Positions 9,765 through 21,116 are shown, counted from the first letter of the stretch. The stretch: DNA of 64,000 bases from Primula veris (GCA_963682055.1 OY821741.1:2859501-2923500), one strand, 5' to 3'. Program-made: numbers and translations. Notes: generated by a model from the sequence alone, not told the origin.

Positions 9765-12700
9765 ATGAAATTTTATAAAGAGATTAATGTGAATAAAATA
9801 TTTCCAGATGAATTCAAGAGATATCTTATGAAGGAGAAGTATGTGTGTAAAACATATTATGATGATGGTCATAATTTGTTTTTGGAATTTGAGAATGGTC
9901 ATAATTTCACTTCAGCGGGTAAGTTAATTATAAGTCTCTTATATAATTTCTTTTACTTGTAGTTTCTCCTTTTTTTGTCCCTCTTTGTTTCGTTATTTGT
10001 TTCTCGTATGAGTATTATATTAATATCGACAATACGTCTTTATTTGTCTATTGTTTTATATTTTAACAGAAATTGACTTCGATTACCGGGGGATCTGCCT
10101 CATTCAGTTTTGGAGAGCGGAAAAAGTAGTTGTAAATAATGTTGGTGAGAAGGGATTTCAACTTACTATTCGCAACCAACCTTTTGTGGTCAGAGGAGAT
10201 CTGCCTCAATCAGTTTTGGACAAACTTTTTAACTATCGGATGAAGATGCATGATGTCATCGTCAATGGTGATGCAGCGATTGGCCGTGTGTTTCGGAATA
10301 AGAGGATGGAATTTACTCCAGATGTATCATATTACTCCGACGAAGAATACCCCCAACGGGATATAGCCCTATCTTGCGATATTCGATCATCTCTTGTTCT
10401 TCCGTGGCATGATTTTTCTGGGGGCGTTATTGGCGCGATTGAGTTTGTTACAGATTATAATCATTTAGCAGCCTTACACAATGTTCTGCCGAGTGTGCTG
10501 GTTTGTATCTTACCCTCGGATAAATTATGGAGACACTTTTTATTTAGCATTAGGCATGATTAAATGAATTTAGTTGTTTAGTTTTTGTTGGAAAAACATG
10601 TTAAAAACATGGGTGTTTCCGAATGGTCGCTGGACCAACTTCAAGTCATTTGTTCATGTGACAGCGCTGAGTTGTTTATACCGTACTCAACGTATTTGAG
10701 TAGCCCGTGTGACGAGCTTCGTAACGGTATATCGCATGACCTATTCGGAGAATGGGTGTGAATATAAAATGGCTTCAAAGTTGGGCTATCGAAAGCTCAA
10801 ATCTGGAAAACGAAATGGTTAATGAGAAAAACCATTTAGAATAGAGTAAATTAGTCTTTAGTGACCTGGGTTTTGGCCTATTTTAGGATAAGTGACTTAA
10901 GTTTTTTTTATTTCGGTTTTGTGACCTAAGTTTAACTTTGTTAGCATTTAGTGACCTGCCATCCTATTTTTTTTTTAAAAAAAAAAAATTCTTGCTAAAA
11001 AGACTAAAATACCCTCATTAAACTGAAATTTTCCTCCAAAATCTGAGGGTATTTTAGTCCTTTTAGCAAGAAATATGTTTTTTTTTTTGAAAAATAGGAT
11101 GGCAGGTCACTAAATGCTAACAAAGTTAAACTTAGGTCACAAAACCGAAATAAAAAAAACTTAGGTCACTTATTCTAAAATAGGCCAAAACCCAGGTCAC
11201 TAAAGACTAATTCACCATTTAGAATAATCCCATATTGGAAGATTTAGGGTCAATTTTACAATATATATAGAAGGCCAACCCATGTAGTTGTTAACCAAAC
11301 AAAGTCCACATACACCTAAAAGTATTAGTGTGTACCACACACGCGCTCGCTCGTGTCTCCGTTCGCGGGCTTGGGCTTGGGCTTGGGCTTGAGATTTGGG
11401 GAATGTCTCGGGTCTCGGGTCCAAACCCGAATAGGGAGTTTTGTATAAAATACAAAAGCAGTCCCTAGAGTTTCTAGCAACAGAAACGCCAGCCATGAAT
11501 GAGATTAAATGCTGCGGTTTCAGAATTTGATTGAGCGGATTCTGGGGGTGTAACTCCCAGAATTGATGACCAACATTTATGGCTCAACCTCACAGCATAA
11601 ACATACATATAGAGAGAGAGAACCGCACCACCAACAGCTCGACCTGTGGTTCGTTGCCGGTTTCCATACGAGCCACTCAGTGACAAGAGTTGTACCTTGG
11701 GAACAAAGTCCCGAAACCAGAAACCTTTAAAGGTGGTTCGGGAAATATTGTTTAAGGGAAACTGCCCAGCAGTTGCCTCTCTTTTTCATTTCAGTCCTTT
11801 ACTTTTCTGTATTTACATTTCAGTACTGTTTACTTTCAGTCTTTCTATTATGTAATTTATTTTCAGTTCTGTAATTTCCAGCATTTACAAAAACCAGTCC
11901 GGCAGTTTTTTATTTGTCAAAAACCAGTCCGGCAGTTTGTTTTTTGTTAAAACCAGTCCGGCAGTTTGTTTTATTACAAAACCAGTCCGGCAGTTTGTTT
12001 TTGTTAAAACCAGTCCGGCAGTTTGTTTTTATTACAAAACCAGTCCAGCAGTTTGTCTTTTGTTAAAACCAGTCCAGCAGTTTGTTTTATTACAAAACAG
12101 TCCGGCAGTTTGTTTATTTGTCAAAACCAGTCCGGCAGTTTGTTTTATTACAAAACAATCCGGCAGTTTGTTTTTTGTTAAATCAGTCCAGCAGTTTGAT
12201 AATTTATATTAAGGGGCTGTTTGGTAATCAAGTGCTGGCCTAAAAAGTGCTGTCTGGAAAAGTGCCGTTGAAAAGTGACTTATATAAAAAGTACTTTAGA
12301 AAAAATTAGCGTCCGGTGGAAAAGTGCTTTTGATTTTTATAAGTTTTGTCTGCGTTTGATATGTATAAGTTCGAAATGACTTAATATCACAATAATTGAT
12401 ACAGTACGAATATAATATAATATACATATTTTATCTTTCTACAAACCCAAAAAAATAGTTTTAAATTACAAAAAAAAAAAAAAAAAACACAAAAAAATTA
12501 TAAAAATCACAAAAATCACAAAAAATATAAAAAATAACAAAATAACAAAAAATTATAAAAAAAAAAATCAAAAAAATCATAAAAAATCACCAAAAATTAT
12601 AAAAAAATCACCAAAAATCACAAAAAAATATTAAAAAAGTACAAAAATCACAAAAAAATTTATAAAAATAGAGTTTACGGAGTGAGAGATAACAGTAGAG

Positions 12701-15123
12701 TTTTGTGATTTTTTGTGATTTTTTATGATTTTTTATATTGTTATTTTTTTCATTTTTTATGATTTTTTATATTTTGTGATTTTTTTTATTTTTTTTTATT
12801 TTTTTCATTTTTTATGATTTTTTATATTTTGTGATTTTTTTCATTTTTTATATTTTTTTATATTTTTTTGTAATTTTTTTAAAATTTTGTGATTTTTTGT
12901 GATTTTGTGATTTTTTATAATTTTTTTATGATTTTTTTTATTTTATTTTAACTTCTCGAGTAAGTGGCTTTCTCTAGAAGCAGGAAAAACCAACTTTTAC
13001 AAAATGAGCTTCCATTACCCCTTGTTTTTCGGGAAGTGGGTAATTTTATGTTACCAAACGCACAAAAATATCTTAAATGGGCTTCTTGGGCTAGGAAGCA
13101 CTTCTGGCCTGTCCGCCAAACACCCCCTAAATCTGTCTGGAATTTAATTTGTGTAATTTCAATTCTGTACGAGTCAGGAATTGTAATTTATATTCCAATT
13201 GTGAGAAATAAATTGTTATTTCCATTGCGTTCATGTCTTTTAATTTATTGTGCTTTCAATTATTGTTTTCGATATAGTACCAAAACCAACAGTTTTATCC
13301 TTATATTTAACTATCATCTTATTTTCTCTACAGCGTAGAAACGCACTATATTCGGATTGTTGTAAATTTCTCTGTTGGCAAGTAAGTGACGACTTTAAGC
13401 ATAGTACTGTTTGATTATGCAATATATGATTTATTTAATTTATCTTTTTGAAGTCTATTGATTAATTTGCAACATTTGTATCATCAAGTATGCTTTGGAG
13501 AATGATTCGCTCATTAGCGCTATGTCCGAGATCAAGGAGCTGATTAGAGAGGTATTTTATTCCCAAACTTGGTGGTTATGCAAACACTGTAATTATTTTA
13601 GTACTGTCAAATTATATGCTGAAGAATCAGATGAGGATTCCTTATTTTTGAAATACCAAAGATATTATAAACTGCAAAAAGGTGAAGGAGCTGTTGGCAA
13701 GGTAGCAGAGTCGTCTCATAGTTTGGTGTATTGTGAAGACGTCTCTAAATTCAGCATTACTGAGTATCCATTAGCTCACTTAGCACGCGCTTGTAAAATC
13801 TCGGCTTCTTTTGCAATCTGCTTGAAGTCTAATCAGACTGGAGATCAAGTTTATGTTATAGAGTTTTTCCTACTCCCAGATTATGTTAGAGGTAATAACT
13901 TAGGCGAAACACTTGTTCCTATGCTTAAAACAATGAGGCAGTGTTTCAAAACATTTAAGTTTGCATCTGGACCAGAAATGGGAGACAGTTTATCTGTCCA
14001 AGTAATTGATACCAGTTTATCAAAAAGAATTGAAACCCTTGAAATTGGTGGGAAAGATGTAGTTAATGCTACTGAACAAAGAGATCTTGAAACAACTTTA
14101 TTTGATAAACAATGCAAAAGTTTTGCGGTTTCTCGTGATACAAAAGGAGACAATCTAGCTATTGGTGTATCAAATACGGTAGTTTTACAACAACCTGAAC
14201 AAAGAGGCAATGTGGAAAATATGGTGAGTGACATCGATGAAAGGAACATTCAAATAGATGCTCAAAATTATGCAGATAATCCAGGTAGAGATTTAGCAGG
14301 TGGTGTCATAAATGTTGTTCACATCGAAGAAACTGGTTTCCGCTTTTCAGAGGAATGTACAAGTACCCCATTAAATTTATCAAGACGGAGAGGTGGAATC
14401 GACATTAGTCTAGAGGAACTAATGCAAGTTGCTGGTATGAAACGTGATGATGCTGCCGGAAAGTTAGACGGTTAGTATTTATTTTTCTAAAGGATAAATA
14501 ACCAGAAACTCTCTTTTCCCAACTTATTCAACTTTTAATCCTATCAATTTTTTAAAAGTAAAACTCAAATAAGTTCAAAACAAAGGAGAAAACAAATATT
14601 GGCCTTTTACTAAATCGAGAGAAGCACTTGGTATCTATCTCATTATTTATCAACTATTACGAAAGTAAGAATGTCAATGTATTTTCTTATGATTGTTGTT
14701 CATTTTGCAGTGAGCATATCTACGTTTAAGCGTGCATGTAGGCATCATGGTATCTCTAGGTGGCCACCTCGCAAGAGAAACATAGACAATCAGTCTTGTT
14801 CTAGTAATTGTACTTCAACTTGTAGAAGAAAAACTCGGAAGCTCTCTGCTCCCGCTGTGCAGAACCAAAGTCCTGTGAAAATAAAAGCAAAATATAAAGA
14901 TGTTTGCATTAAATTTGATATCTCGGCTTCTTCCGGGATTGACGTGCTTCATTACCAAGTGTCAAAGAGGCTAAAACTAGTGGCGGGAGATTACACTATT
15001 AAGTATCAAGATGAAGATAATGACTGGATCATAATAGTATGCGACGATGACCTGCATGACTACATTTCTAGCCCAACTTTACTGGGGAAAAATAATCTGG
15101 TCATATCAGTTGAGCGCGTTTAG
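9765..15123 (+). CDS. NLP-like (RWP-RK and PB1) transcription factor, five exons
   Basis: Exons 9765-9918, 10070-10500, 13334-13381, 13489-14470 and 14711-15123 join with GT-AG borders and consistent phases to 676 codons (stop TAG). Exon 2 holds the NLP N-terminal region (LIQFWRAEK, TIRNQPFVV, VFRNKRMEFTPDVSYYSDEEYPQRDIALSCDIRSSLVLP). Exon 4 holds the GAF-like core (LQKGEGAVGKVAESS, KFSITEYPLAHLARACKISASFAICLKS) and the start of RWP-RK (GGIDISLEELMQVAGMKRDDAAGKLD). Exon 5 completes RWP-RK (ISTFKRACRHHGISRWPPRK) and ends with PB1 (YTIKYQDEDNDWIIIVCDDDLHDYISS). NLPs are nuclear regulators, many acting in nitrate responses and nodulation; RWP-RK binds DNA and PB1 mediates association. At 675 residues it is shorter than typical NLPs (about 800-950). 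Intron 2 is 2.8 kb because of a nested transposon stack. The tiny 48-nt exon is supported by an equivalent 48-nt exon in the minus-strand paralogue. Splicing across intron 2 is inferred. Confidence 0.75.
10844..11213. mobile_element. Mutator-like foldback MITE
   Basis: Nearly the whole 370 bp is one inverted repeat: TAGTGACCTGGGTTTTGGCC on the left has its reverse complement at 11183-11204, and the arms stay complementary through CTTAAGTTT, ATTTCGGTTTTGTGACC and GTTAGCATTTAGTGACCTGCC to an A/T-rich centre. It is flanked by the direct repeat ACCATTTAGAATA at 10831-10843 and 11214-11226 (9-11 bp is usual for Mutator-like elements). No coding sequence. Confidence 0.8.
11889..12206 (+). repeat. 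minisatellite, about 11 units of 27-30 bp
   Basis: The core AACCAGTCCGGCAGTTTG repeats about 11 times, with variants CCAGCAG and AATCCGG. The linkers mostly alternate between TTTTTTGTT and TTTTATTAC types, so the array looks like a two-unit (about 57-bp) higher-order repeat. It lies inside the solo LTR just before the Harbinger-like foldback. An apparent 91-codon frame across it is only the repeat translated. Confidence 0.9.
12213..13127. mobile_element. large PIF/Harbinger (Tourist-like) foldback element
   Basis: The left terminus is GGGGCTGTTTGG and the right terminus reads, in reverse complement, GGGGGTGTTTGGCGG. The target duplication is TAA (12210-12212 and 13128-13130), the expected 3-bp type. 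The left interior (about 12430-12660) is an A-rich series of AAAAATCAC-like words; the right interior (about 12700-12950) is the T-rich complement (TTTTTTGTGATTTTT). The element can fold into a roughly 450-bp stem. No transposase is present. Confidence 0.8.
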
Positions 15124-15949
15124 CAACATTCTGGCCGTAGTTTCCCAAGTTTTTTTTTCTTTGAAGAGTAAATGAATCGTATATTGATAAGTGGAGAGTT
15201 TCCCAAGTTATCAAATATCTTCTTGGGTTCTATTGTGTATTTAAGAATAATCTATGTCCTTGTTATACATTGTAATCTGAAGTTATGATTTTTCAATATT
15301 CGTTATGTTTCCCAATAAGCAGTAATTTATTCATAACTCTTTTAGATTAAACAAAAATGGGAAAAAAATAAATACCATCGGGTTATTGATGTCAAATTCA
15401 CTATTCGAGAAAGCATTTTTTATTGCAGGCTCTAGCAGGCACTATTTTGGGGAATCATGAATATCAAAGGAGAAAATAATTAATAAAATTCTTGGTTTTC
15501 TTCTGCTCATTTGTTAATTTATCAAATCTGAATGATTTTGATCAGTTTTTAGGATAAATCTTAAAAGATAAATCTTAATATTAATTATTTGAAGTTACAC
15601 CATTAAAGAAAATAATATATATTAACACCCCTAACAAAATCATTAATAAAAAATAATAAATATATAGAAATTTCCAAGTAGTTACAAAAAATAAATTTCA
15701 ACCATGTTAGGTCCCTCATGTACGTAATATCATTATTACCTGATGTATCATCCTCGCAACTACTTATTAATCATGCAAAAATGTGTGGCCAAATTTTGTC
15801 CTTTTTTTCTTCCAAAGATTATAGTAGTTTGTTTGTAGGTGTATGTCACTATAGATCTAATTGAATACTCTTGCTATGTATGTCTATTTTGAGTACATTT
15901 AATACATTTTATTTCTAAGGTAAGTCTTGATTGAGGTTTGAAGTTTTTG
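15124..15949. other. NLP gene downstream region
   Basis: Noncoding. 15360-15545 (ATACCATCGGGTTATTGATGTCAAATTC onward) recurs at 36507-36690, marking the 3' side of the duplicated block. Nothing else recognised. Confidence 0.5.
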
Positions 15950-16797
15950 TCTTGAAAAAGCCGCTAATTGGTGTCTCAAAAACAGATGTGGGATAACTTG
16001 TCTTAAAACCTCTCTGGTAATAGAGTTGCAAGCACAAAGTGCAAATTTTACAAGCAGGTTGCAAGCTCAGTTGCAACCCCAGTTGAAAACACATTCTCTA
16101 ATACAGAACAAATCAGTGATTGTCTAAAGATTGTCATGCTGTCTATGATAATAATCATAGTGAATAACACAAATGTAAAGGCCAAGACAAAGTCTTAATT
16201 TTTTTGACATCACTTATACTCTTTCCTTGCTGAGGTCATCAATCTAGTTTTTGTGTAGAGGAAAAACAGATTTGCTCAATATAAGCTCCTAAGACTTAAT
16301 TCTTATTAATGATATTCTATGATAAATATATCTTTTTGAGTAAATGGCTAGAATCTTGTTTTCAAAATTCTATATCATAATATTATTGCTATCTTTATCT
16401 TGAAATAAGTCAAAATTATTTTCAAAACTTCAACTCCTTAAAATTCAAAATATTTGATAAATTTGTTTATCTTTAGAATGTATATCTATTTTGTATGCTG
16501 AATTCTTCGTAATAGAATCAGTATCCTTTCTTGATTTCTTTGAAATTCAAATTTTCAATATCTGTTGCAAGGTAAGTTCCTTTATTTCAGGAAATTTGTT
16601 TCAAAAATTGATTTGGGTGTATCTTCTCTAATTGTAAAAAGATTTGGGCAAAATTGCTATTAATACTAACTCTTTTACTATCCCAAAACACTAAACAAAT
16701 CAGAATTACTCTCTCTCTCTCTCTATTAAAAACCCTAGGTTCTCTGTAAAACCCATTCTTCGAAGTTCCAAGTCCAGTTGCAACCTCGCTTGAAACC

Positions 16798-18069
16798 ATG
16801 TCTTCTAATTCTCCTAATCAATCCAATCTCAACTATGAAGATGATAGCACTCTTAGAGACTTCATGAATCAATCCAAAACCAGTACAGGTTCTAAGGCTA
16901 AGGTAAGTGAAACTTCTTCTAAGAAACGTAGGTCTAAGAAACGTACTCGTAGAAACCTACAAGATGATCATATCTCTCTTACATATGTTTATGATACTCT
17001 CTTCAATGAGGTTGATCCTAGATTCTGGAATAGGAGTATGTTTGATAGGTTCAGTTCCCTTGCTAATAGGGAGATTCATGCTGAAAGGCAATTAAATTTG
17101 GCTAGCTATAAGCACATTCAGGTGCATGTTGAGAAACTGTTAAAAGATGTTGGTTTAGAAAGAACTATAAGCTACCCTGACTCCTACTTTCCTGATCTAG
17201 TTAAGGAATTTTATGCTAATTTAAGTGCTGGTGTCTTTGATGAGGGTGATCCAGCCTATGGCAGAGTATATGTGAGGGGTCTCACTTTAGATTTTACCCA
17301 TGAGTTGATCAATAAATTTCTAGGTTCTCCTAGTCCTTCTGAGAGTGGTGGTGATTATGACATGCATGTTGTAGCTCTTGTCATTACAGGAAAGAATAAC
17401 AGGTTTGATGGCAATTCCATTCAGACTTCCTCACTTACTCTTAGTGCTGTTGTGCTACATAAGATTGCTAAGTTCAATTGGACACCAACCAAACAACCCT
17501 CTAGAGTCAACAAAGATATGACAGTCTTTCTCTATAAAATCATGTCAAAGATACCAATTAACTTTGGTAATCATGTGTTTAATCTCATCAGAGATTTCAG
17601 TGATGTTAAAGCCCCTTCCATTTTGCTACATTTTCCTTGCTTGATCACTGAACTAATTCTGTCTCAAGGTGGACCCATTTCTTCCAATCATCCATTCCTA
17701 AACTCTTTTGAAAAGCTTACCAAATGTCCTCCTGCATTGTACATCTCTGCAAAGCTTCTGAAGGAAGGACATGTGAATGACATAACTGGTGAGAAAGGGA
17801 AAGAAAAGGAGACAACTAGTTCTCCTTCTAAGAAGAAAGGAGTTAGATGGTATCTTTTACAAAAACTGGCTACCAATCAAGAGAGAAGGGTTGAGCTAGA
17901 TACTGATGATTATGAGATAAAGAAACTGCTGGAAAATCTCACAGAAAGTGAAGATGAAGGTGACAGTGACAGTGGCTACTCTCTCAGCAGTGAAGAAGAA
18001 GAAGAAGAGATCATCAGAGATCCACCTCTATCAGAAAGAGCTCCTCACTCCAGAAGACCTCTTTACTAG
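16798..18069 (+). CDS. envelope-position ORF of Sirevirus-like element ('putative plant transposon protein' type)
   Basis: An uninterrupted 423-codon frame starting MSSNSPNQSNLNYEDDS. Residues about 41-54 are a strongly basic SKKRRSKKRTRRN stretch resembling a nuclear localisation signal. The middle (about 90-270) has the look of the plant-specific transposon-associated domain: PDSYFPDLVKEFYANL, then RVYVRGLTLDFTHELINKFLG, then VLHKIAKFNW. The C-terminus is acidic and Ser-rich (SEDEGDSDSGYSLSSEEEEEEI). No signal peptide or clear membrane span is seen, so a true envelope function is not supported. It lies between the missing pol gene and the 3' LTR. A possible upstream intron donor (TTGCAAGGTAAGTT) sits at about 16566-16578; if real, the message is spliced. 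Confidence 0.7.
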   Translation: MSSNSPNQSNLNYEDDSTLRDFMNQSKTSTGSKAKVSETSSKKRRSKKRTRRNLQDDHISLTYVYDTLFNEVDPRFWNRSMFDRFSSLANREIHAERQLNLASYKHIQVHVEKLLKDVGLERTISYPDSYFPDLVKEFYANLSAGVFDEGDPAYGRVYVRGLTLDFTHELINKFLGSPSPSESGGDYDMHVVALVITGKNNRFDGNSIQTSSLTLSAVVLHKIAKFNWTPTKQPSRVNKDMTVFLYKIMSKIPINFGNHVFNLIRDFSDVKAPSILLHFPCLITELILSQGGPISSNHPFLNSFEKLTKCPPALYISAKLLKEGHVNDITGEKGKEKETTSSPSKKKGVRWYLLQKLATNQERRVELDTDDYEIKKLLENLTESEDEGDSDSGYSLSSEEEEEEIIRDPPLSERAPHSRRPLY

Positions 18070-18456
18070 TTTATCTGGGTTCTGCCAAATAGGGGGAGAA
18101 AAATGAAGTTTATGGTGTTGATGTTTATGCTTTTATTTTCTATTTCAAATTCTGTCTGCAAATTCTGTGTTAAGACTATGTTGTGCCAGTATTTTTGGCC
18201 TTATGTTTTCTGCAATTTATTTCTGAATTCTGTTTGTTTTTGGAATTTAAATATGTTCTGAAATTCTGGTGAATGGATATCTATTTATGCTTAAATGATG
18301 CCTGCTATTCTAACTTGCAGGGGGAGTTCAAATAATGACACAAAAGCACTGATAAATTACAGACTGTAAAAGACTGTGTTTGCTAACAAATTTGCAGGTG
18401 GAGTGTCTGTTTATAAACTTAGATTATTTGTCAAAACCAATGACAAAGGGGGAGAT

Positions 18457-19576
18457 TGTTAGGACAAGTTTTCTGGCCCATATACTATTTGTTGTCTATT
18501 GGTTTGAACTAAATAATCCTAGTTGTGGGTTAAGAATTGAGACAGTTTTTTGGTTTCAAGTGAGGTTGCAACCTCAGTTGCAACCACAGTTCCAACCTGC
18601 AGTTCTGCAGGATTCTGTCCAATTCTGTATTTCTGGATTACTATTCTTTAATGATGTTTATATGTTTTAAAGTATACAGGATGTATTCTCATATGTTCTT
18701 AAAGAGTTAATTTATGTATATTGAGAATATTAAAGTGATAAGGAAAGATGTTTCCTAAAAGATATAAGGAGATTAATTTATAAAGATATGTTTTCTTCAA
18801 ATACGCAATCTAGATCTCTTTTCTTATGCAAATCTTTATCACTTAATTCAATCTTTGTTTCCTATCAAAATCAGTATGATCTTTTCAAAGATTGAATGAA
18901 ATATGGAGTTTATGTTTCATATATATATTCAGAAAGATTTTATCTCTAAAAGATACTATCTTATATGTTTCCTGTTTTAGGAAAAGATTAACTCCTATTT
19001 CCAAGCTAGTTATTAACAGGTACTATCTTATGAAAATTGAGGTCAATCCTATGCTGAAGTATCTCGTGCAATATGGAAATATTGAAGCCAATCAAAAGAG
19101 TCAAAAGCAATCAACAAGATCTTGAAGAAAGAAGATTGTTTTTACTCCTTTAAATAGTTGATAACTATGCTTGTAAAACGTGTGTGTTCTAAATTATAAA
19201 GAACTCATTCTTGAGAGAATACACAGTGAGCTTTTAATTAGAAAAACAATGGTGGGATACCATTGATATTTTGAGTGATAGTTATAAGGTAGGAGCAATA
19301 TAGAGATAGGCAGAAAAACCTAGAGGGAGTTTGAGAGTTTTTCATTAAGACTTAAATCCTATATTGTAAGCTTTTATAATATCATAATCTGGGTGAGTTC
19401 CCCAGAGACGTAGCCTAGTTTGGTGAACTTCGTTGTTAAATGTGCGTGTGATTTAATTCAAGTACATTTAACTTTACAAGTTCTGTCCATCATTATACTT
19501 AGGTTCCAACCTCAGTTGCAACTGTACTTGGAACCTAACTGCATAACAGCAACTAGAACAGCGGATAGGAATTTCA
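18457..19576 (+). repeat. 3' LTR of the Sirevirus-like remnant
   Basis: 1120 bp, starting TGTTAGGACAAG directly after the polypurine tract CAAAGGGGGAGAT (18444-18456) and ending GGATAGGAATTTCA. It contains the 16-bp palindrome TGAGGTTGCAACCTCA at 18561-18576 and more GTTGCAACC/GTTCCAACC words at 18577-18600 and 19501-19537. It parallels 57724-58986 along its length but is clearly diverged. Confidence 0.8.
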
Positions 19577-19639
19577 AAGTATAACTCATTAACTTGGCAA
19601 AACAGAATAAATATAAAAAGCATGCTTTCTGGTATGAAG

Positions 19640-19951
19640 AGGGGCTGCCCGCTAGTACATGCATGTTTTCCGAGGCTAAAAAAAATCGGTTGCTCCAAAT
19701 TATGTATTTTTATATAAAAAAATAAAAAAAATATATGGCAAGAAGAATTGAACTTATAACCATTAGGTATTAAACATTATGTATTGTATTATTAACCACT
19801 CCACCACTAAAATTTATGACAATGTTTATTGAATTAATTTTTGATATTCTAATAATTAGATATTCGGACCTACGGGGTTCCCCTATAATTTTTTTTGAAC
19901 TTTATTGCCCTAGGCTTCGGTCTTACTGGACTGCCACCTGGGCTGCCCCTG
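19640..19951. mobile_element. hAT-like nonautonomous element
   Basis: About 312 bp between direct repeats GGTATGAAG at 19631-19639 and 19952-19960. The ends are inverted: AGGGGCTGCCCGC at left and, in reverse complement, CAGGGGCAGCCCAGG at right. CAGGGGC-type termini with 8-9 bp duplications suggest hAT. The interior is AT-rich and noncoding. Confidence 0.7.
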
Positions 19952-19960
19952 GGTATGAAG

Positions 19961-20594
19961 GCAACTCATGATCAATGACCTCTATAGAAAAATCACTAAC
20001 ATAACATTTGTGCAATGCTTCTCACAAGAAAAAAGCCGATTTGTTACCATATAACTTGAAAAAAATTATTGATATTAGCCTTTAAGCACCCCATACTTAT
20101 TAAAAAACAGTTATAGTTTCACCACTGTCCATATATAAGTGTATAAAAAAAGATTTTTTTTATTTAAAGAATTTCATTACTGTAGATCTTCTTACAACAA
20201 AATACACTATAAGTGTATAACAAATCTGATTTTGTGAAGGAATCGAGTATTTTTTCATTTAAGGGCCAAAACTAAACATATCAAATAGAATCTATTAATA
20301 TTTTACAAAAAAACAATAAGCAAATTTTAGTAACCATACTCATTTTGTAAAGCTTTCTACCTATATGTCATTTGTACAAAAAAAAAAATGTAAAGAGATA
20401 TCTAATCATAAAAATAGATCGAATTAAAAATGATTAAGCATTAAACTACAATGATTTTAAATTACTTCGAATTAAAATCAAACTTCTAGACATTTCAAAA
20501 GAATTTTTAATTGATAAAACTAATCTGCTTCTATAACTAAATTTTAATTGAATAAATAAGGGTAATAAATAGTTCAAATTGACATAAATTAAAT
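19961..20594. other. AT-rich DNA, nothing recognised
   Basis: About 630 bp with no coding, repeat or element termini that I can support. It may include the truncated end of the minus-strand gypsy element. Confidence 0.4.
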
Positions 20595-21116
20595 TTACAG
20601 AATTACAGAATGATAATTATTAAAAAGACGAGTCATCATTATTGCAAATTGGTGGTCACGGTCATTAGTGGTCTTTAAAAGAGATTCAACACTCTTTGAG
20701 ATGATGCTAACTCGCTCTTCCAACGCCATAGCATTCGTAGTCAAAACTGGCATAATTGTTGAATCAATGTAAGAAGATTGTGGTGTATTTGGTGGAGAGT
20801 CTGAATCTGTACTATTTTCCAACAATCCTTTTTTTAGTATTTGTTTGGGGATAAGTTTTGCTGCTACGAAGGAATCATCGAGGCCATGTCTTTCACAAGA
20901 TATTTATAGATCTTCCTTAACTTTTGATACCTCTTCGACTCCATCGCTCCATAGGAAGCGAGTACTTCCTTACTTGTAAGAATCCATTGTTTGACTTGAT
21001 GATTGTGGAGCAACAGATTTGCTACGGGTGATTCGAGGGGCATTTGTTATTGATGTTTTCTTGGAATGGAGCGAAGAATCTTCAACTTCCTTGAAGATAT
21101 CTTTCTTTGGAGCCAT
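20595..21116 (-). pseudogene. gag remnant of a gypsy-type LTR retrotransposon
   Basis: In the minus sense, 21116 begins MAPKKDIFKEVEDSSLHSKKTS followed by NAPRITRSKSVAPQSSSQ, a typical plant gypsy gag start, and reaches a stop after about 50 codons. Further down, in another frame (20825-20595), the text PVLTTNAMALEERVSIISKSVESLL plus HQFAIMMTRLFNN matches the usual gag coiled segment. The coding sequence is broken by at least one stop and one frameshift and ends without pol. It lies just inside the LTR at 21191-22348, in the expected 5' position. Confidence 0.6.

Larger units (their letters stand above)
10586..13291 (+). mobile_element. solo LTR (copia-like) in NLP intron 2, carrying nested insertions
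   Basis: The element starts TGTTGG at 10586 and ends CCAACA at 13291. It is flanked by the 5-bp direct repeat GTTTT at 10581-10585 and 13292-13296, the hallmark of LTR integration. No PBS, gag or pol is present, so it is a solo LTR left by recombination. It contains a TATA-like run (CAATATATATAGAAGG near 11255), a GCTTGG short tandem repeat (about 11368-11392), a Mutator-like MITE, a minisatellite and a Harbinger-like foldback. Subtracting the two MITEs leaves about 1.4 kb of LTR. Orientation is assumed from the TATA-like and polypurine-poor arrangement and is uncertain. Confidence 0.8.
15950..19576 (+). mobile_element. 3' half of a Sirevirus-like copia retrotransposon
   Basis: The segment holds an ORF in the envelope position (16798-18069), several polypurine GGGGGAG blocks (18087, 18320, 18448) and a complete 3' LTR (18457-19576). 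No gag, protease, integrase or RT is present, so the element is 5'-truncated; the left limit near 15950-16020 is a guess from the first GTTGCAA motifs. The LTR is related to that of the element at 57724 (start TGTTAGGACMAG, end AGAACAGCGGATAGGARTTTCA). Repeated polypurine tracts and an extra ORF after pol are described features of Sireviruses. Confidence 0.7.

Noticed and set aside
11937..12212. 91-codon frame rich in SPAVC
   Set aside because: It is the minisatellite translated; the repeat length happens to be frame-compatible.
12430..12950. A-rich and T-rich tracts considered as a possible centromere-type or scaffold-attachment DNA
   Set aside because: They are the complementary arms of one foldback element with clear TIRs and a TAA duplication.
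12964..13338. 124-codon + frame with a possible protein start
   Set aside because: It spans the right end of the Harbinger-like element, LTR sequence and the 48-nt exon without splice logic.
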